NCBI GenBank assembly: GCA_964344785.1
Contig: CAYFOR010000061.1
Location: forward strand, 1-16,530
DNA from: Thiopontia sp964344785
GTDB taxonomy: Bacteria; Pseudomonadota; Gammaproteobacteria; GCF-002020875
DNA length: 16,530 nt
Direction of reading: 5' to 3'
Each line of letters begins with the position of its first letter. Within the stretch, counting starts at the first letter, position 1. Position numbers and translations under genes: made by a program. Of the stretch, positions 15,611 through 16,530 are shown piece by piece. The notes beneath the pieces were generated by a model. It saw only the letters and a list, made by a program, of their open reading frames with translations. It made no database searches and was not told where the DNA came from.

Positions 15611-15616
15611 TATAAT
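15611..15616 (+). promoter_or_regulatory. -10 element of the tRNA-Met promoter
   Basis: A perfect TATAAT lies 14 bases before the tRNA 5' end, followed by TCGCCCTC. Such a GC-rich discriminator is typical of stringently controlled stable-RNA promoters. The -35 region at the right distance (TTTCTT, 15588-15593) is poor. Confidence 0.6.
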
Positions 15617-15630
15617 TCGCCCTCTTTTTT

Positions 15631-15707
15631 GGCAACGTAGCTCAGCTGGTTAGAGCACAGCACTCATAATGCTGGGGTCGGCAGTTCAAGTCTGCCCGTT
15701 GCTACCA
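15631..15707 (+). tRNA. tRNA-Met, elongator (anticodon CAT)
   Basis: The 77-base cloverleaf has acceptor GGCAACG with CGTTGCT, D stem GCTC/GAGC, anticodon arm CAGCA-CTCATAA-TGCTG, T arm GGCAG-TTCAAGT-CTGCC, discriminator A and encoded CCA. It resembles the E. coli elongator tRNA-Met. It lacks the initiator's run of three G-C pairs in the anticodon stem and its C1-A72 mismatch. Unusually, the first acceptor pair is G1-U72 instead of G1-C72. Confidence 0.96.
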
Positions 15708-15713
15708 TTTTTC

Positions 15714-15750
15714 AATGGCTTGCTTCATGCTGGAGTGGGCCATTTTTATT
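15714..15750 (+). terminator. Candidate terminator after tRNA-Met
   Basis: AATGGC (15714-15719) pairs with GCCATT (15739-15744) around a 19-base loop, followed by a T-rich run to 15750. The position just after the tRNA fits. The long loop makes it a weak example. Confidence 0.42.
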
Positions 15751-15838
15751 GTGTGTCCGCTCTGTGTTTAATGTGTTGTGTAGGGCGTCGCTTGAAATGC
15801 GCCGTCCGAACCACCCACTATTACAAGCAGTAACATAA

Positions 15839-15864
15839 ACACTGTGCCACAATCAGTACAGTGT
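15839..15864. repeat. Inverted repeat upstream of the hemerythrin-like gene
   Basis: ACACTGT (15839-15845) and ACAGTGT (15858-15864) are exact reverse complements separated by 12 bases, ending 46 bases before the next start codon. Position and symmetry fit an operator or a leader hairpin. No regulator can be named. The rest of the stretch 15751-15910 shows nothing else I can support. Confidence 0.35.
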
Positions 15865-15910
15865 GATGTAACAATCGGAAGCGCATTGTTAAATATCTAG
15901 ACAATATGGC

Positions 15911-16345
15911 ATGGACTCTTCATTCTTAAGCTCTGATCCAGAACAGTCAAATATTAGTCGAGTTGATAAAGACCACGAAAAGCTATGTCAACTTACAAAG
16001 GCATTGCTTGAGGCAGCCTCAAATCCTGAAACTTCAAGATTTCAGCTTGAAGAAATGCTCTCAAATTTGGAGCATCAGTTACATTCTCATCTTGACTATG
16101 AAGAGCAATTGATTGTACATATTGATCGTAATACTGTTGGCCTATTTAACCAACATGACAAATTACTGGCAGCAATTAGTCAGACTAGAGTTGCTCTAGC
16201 CGACAGGCATAGCGCTTCCTCCGACCTTATAGACAACCTCTGTACAATTATTAAAGAGACAATAGAACAAGAGGCTCTTTGGTATAAGGATAATCATGAG
16301 AAAGCTTCGTTTGCTGACCTTTCGCTACAAGTGAGCGACCAATAG
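15911..16345 (+). CDS. Divergent hemerythrin-like protein
   Basis: The 144-residue, mostly helical, acidic protein shows part of the hemerythrin pattern. DHEKL with H22 resembles the first ligand. H60-x-x-x-E64-E is the HxxxE motif of the second helix. H82 in FNQHDKLL fits the third helix, though the usual histidine four residues earlier is a leucine (L78). A final WYKDNHEK could supply a ligand but lacks the canonical HxxxxD. Hemerythrins bind O2 or NO at a di-iron centre; this one may bind iron differently or have lost full binding. The start lacks a clear ribosome binding site. Base composition is visibly AT-richer than the core genes, suggesting acquired DNA. Confidence 0.5.
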   Translation: MDSSFLSSDPEQSNISRVDKDHEKLCQLTKALLEAASNPETSRFQLEEMLSNLEHQLHSHLDYEEQLIVHIDRNTVGLFNQHDKLLAAISQTRVALADRHSASSDLIDNLCTIIKETIEQEALWYKDNHEKASFADLSLQVSDQ

Positions 16346-16361
16346 CCCAAGTCCAGCCTCA

Positions 16362-16478
16362 TCAAGTTTCCTGCTGCAACCTTGCCCTTTCTCTGATAAA
16401 TGATTTTTGACTATCGATTACTTGTTTCTCAATTTGCTTCCTGTCATCAGAGCGAATTGCTTTAAATTCAACAGCCAT
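16362..16478 (-). CDS. Possible small charged coiled-coil ORF (38 aa)
   Basis: On the minus strand an ATG at 16478 opens 38 codons, beginning MAVEFKAIRSDDRKQIEK and ending in TGA at 16362-16364. The product would be helical and rich in Lys, Arg, Gln and Glu. An in-frame stop lies shortly upstream, so it is not the tail of a longer gene. No ribosome binding site is clear. It converges with the hemerythrin-like gene. It may be chance. Confidence 0.2.
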   Translation of the reverse strand: MAVEFKAIRSDDRKQIEKQVIDSQKSFIRERARLQQET

Positions 16479-16530
16479 TAATTCTACTTTGTCAGATTAC
16501 CCAAGACCTGCCATCTGATCGTCAACCAAC

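Noticed and set aside
1..16530. CRISPR array, insertion sequence or phage genes
   Set aside because: No spaced direct repeats, transposase, integrase or phage structural genes were seen on either strand.

Overview
The window looks like chromosomal DNA from a gammaproteobacterium. Its core is a housekeeping block in the order prmC-prfA-hemA / TPR lipoprotein-lolB-ispE-tRNA-Gln-prs-rplY-pth-ychF. As far as I recall, this matches the Pseudomonas layout (hemA, PA4667-like TPR protein, lolB, ispE, tRNA-Gln, prs, rplY, pth, ychF, then tRNA-Met). Genus cannot be decided from the sequence; a Chromatiales-like or sulfur-oxidising relative is only a guess.

Left part (1-2034, + strand). A possible small membrane peptide runs in from the left edge. 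It is followed by a perfect 26-bp inverted repeat, a possible 36-codon leader ORF ending beside two hairpin/U-run elements, and a PLP-dependent aminotransferase of the alanine/serine-glyoxylate type. Between that gene and the next lies a stretch rich in inverted repeats, then the remnant of a membrane-anchored diguanylate cyclase. In the remnant the transmembrane part is joined directly to the last residues of a GGDEF domain.

Minus-strand operon (6438 down to 2035). hemA, prfA, prmC, moeB and a JAMM/M67 metallopeptidase follow each other, the last four with overlapping ends. Together they cover the first committed step of tetrapyrrole synthesis, translation termination (RF1 and its methyltransferase), and an E1-like activating enzyme paired with a JAMM peptidase.

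Plus-strand operon (6532-13376). A TPR lipoprotein, lolB (outer-membrane lipoprotein receptor), ispE (isoprenoid synthesis), tRNA-Gln, prs (PRPP synthesis), rplY (long L25/Ctc form), pth and ychF. Spacing is tight and lolB/ispE overlap by 4 bases.

Right part (13377-16530). Several hairpins follow ychF. Then comes a 688-residue protein with ten TPR units fused to a sulfotransferase domain, an elongator tRNA-Met with its own TATAAT promoter and an unusual G1-U72 pair, and a visibly AT-richer tail with a divergent hemerythrin-like protein. The tail looks accessory and lies just 3' of the tRNA gene. No transposase, integrase, CRISPR array or rRNA was seen.
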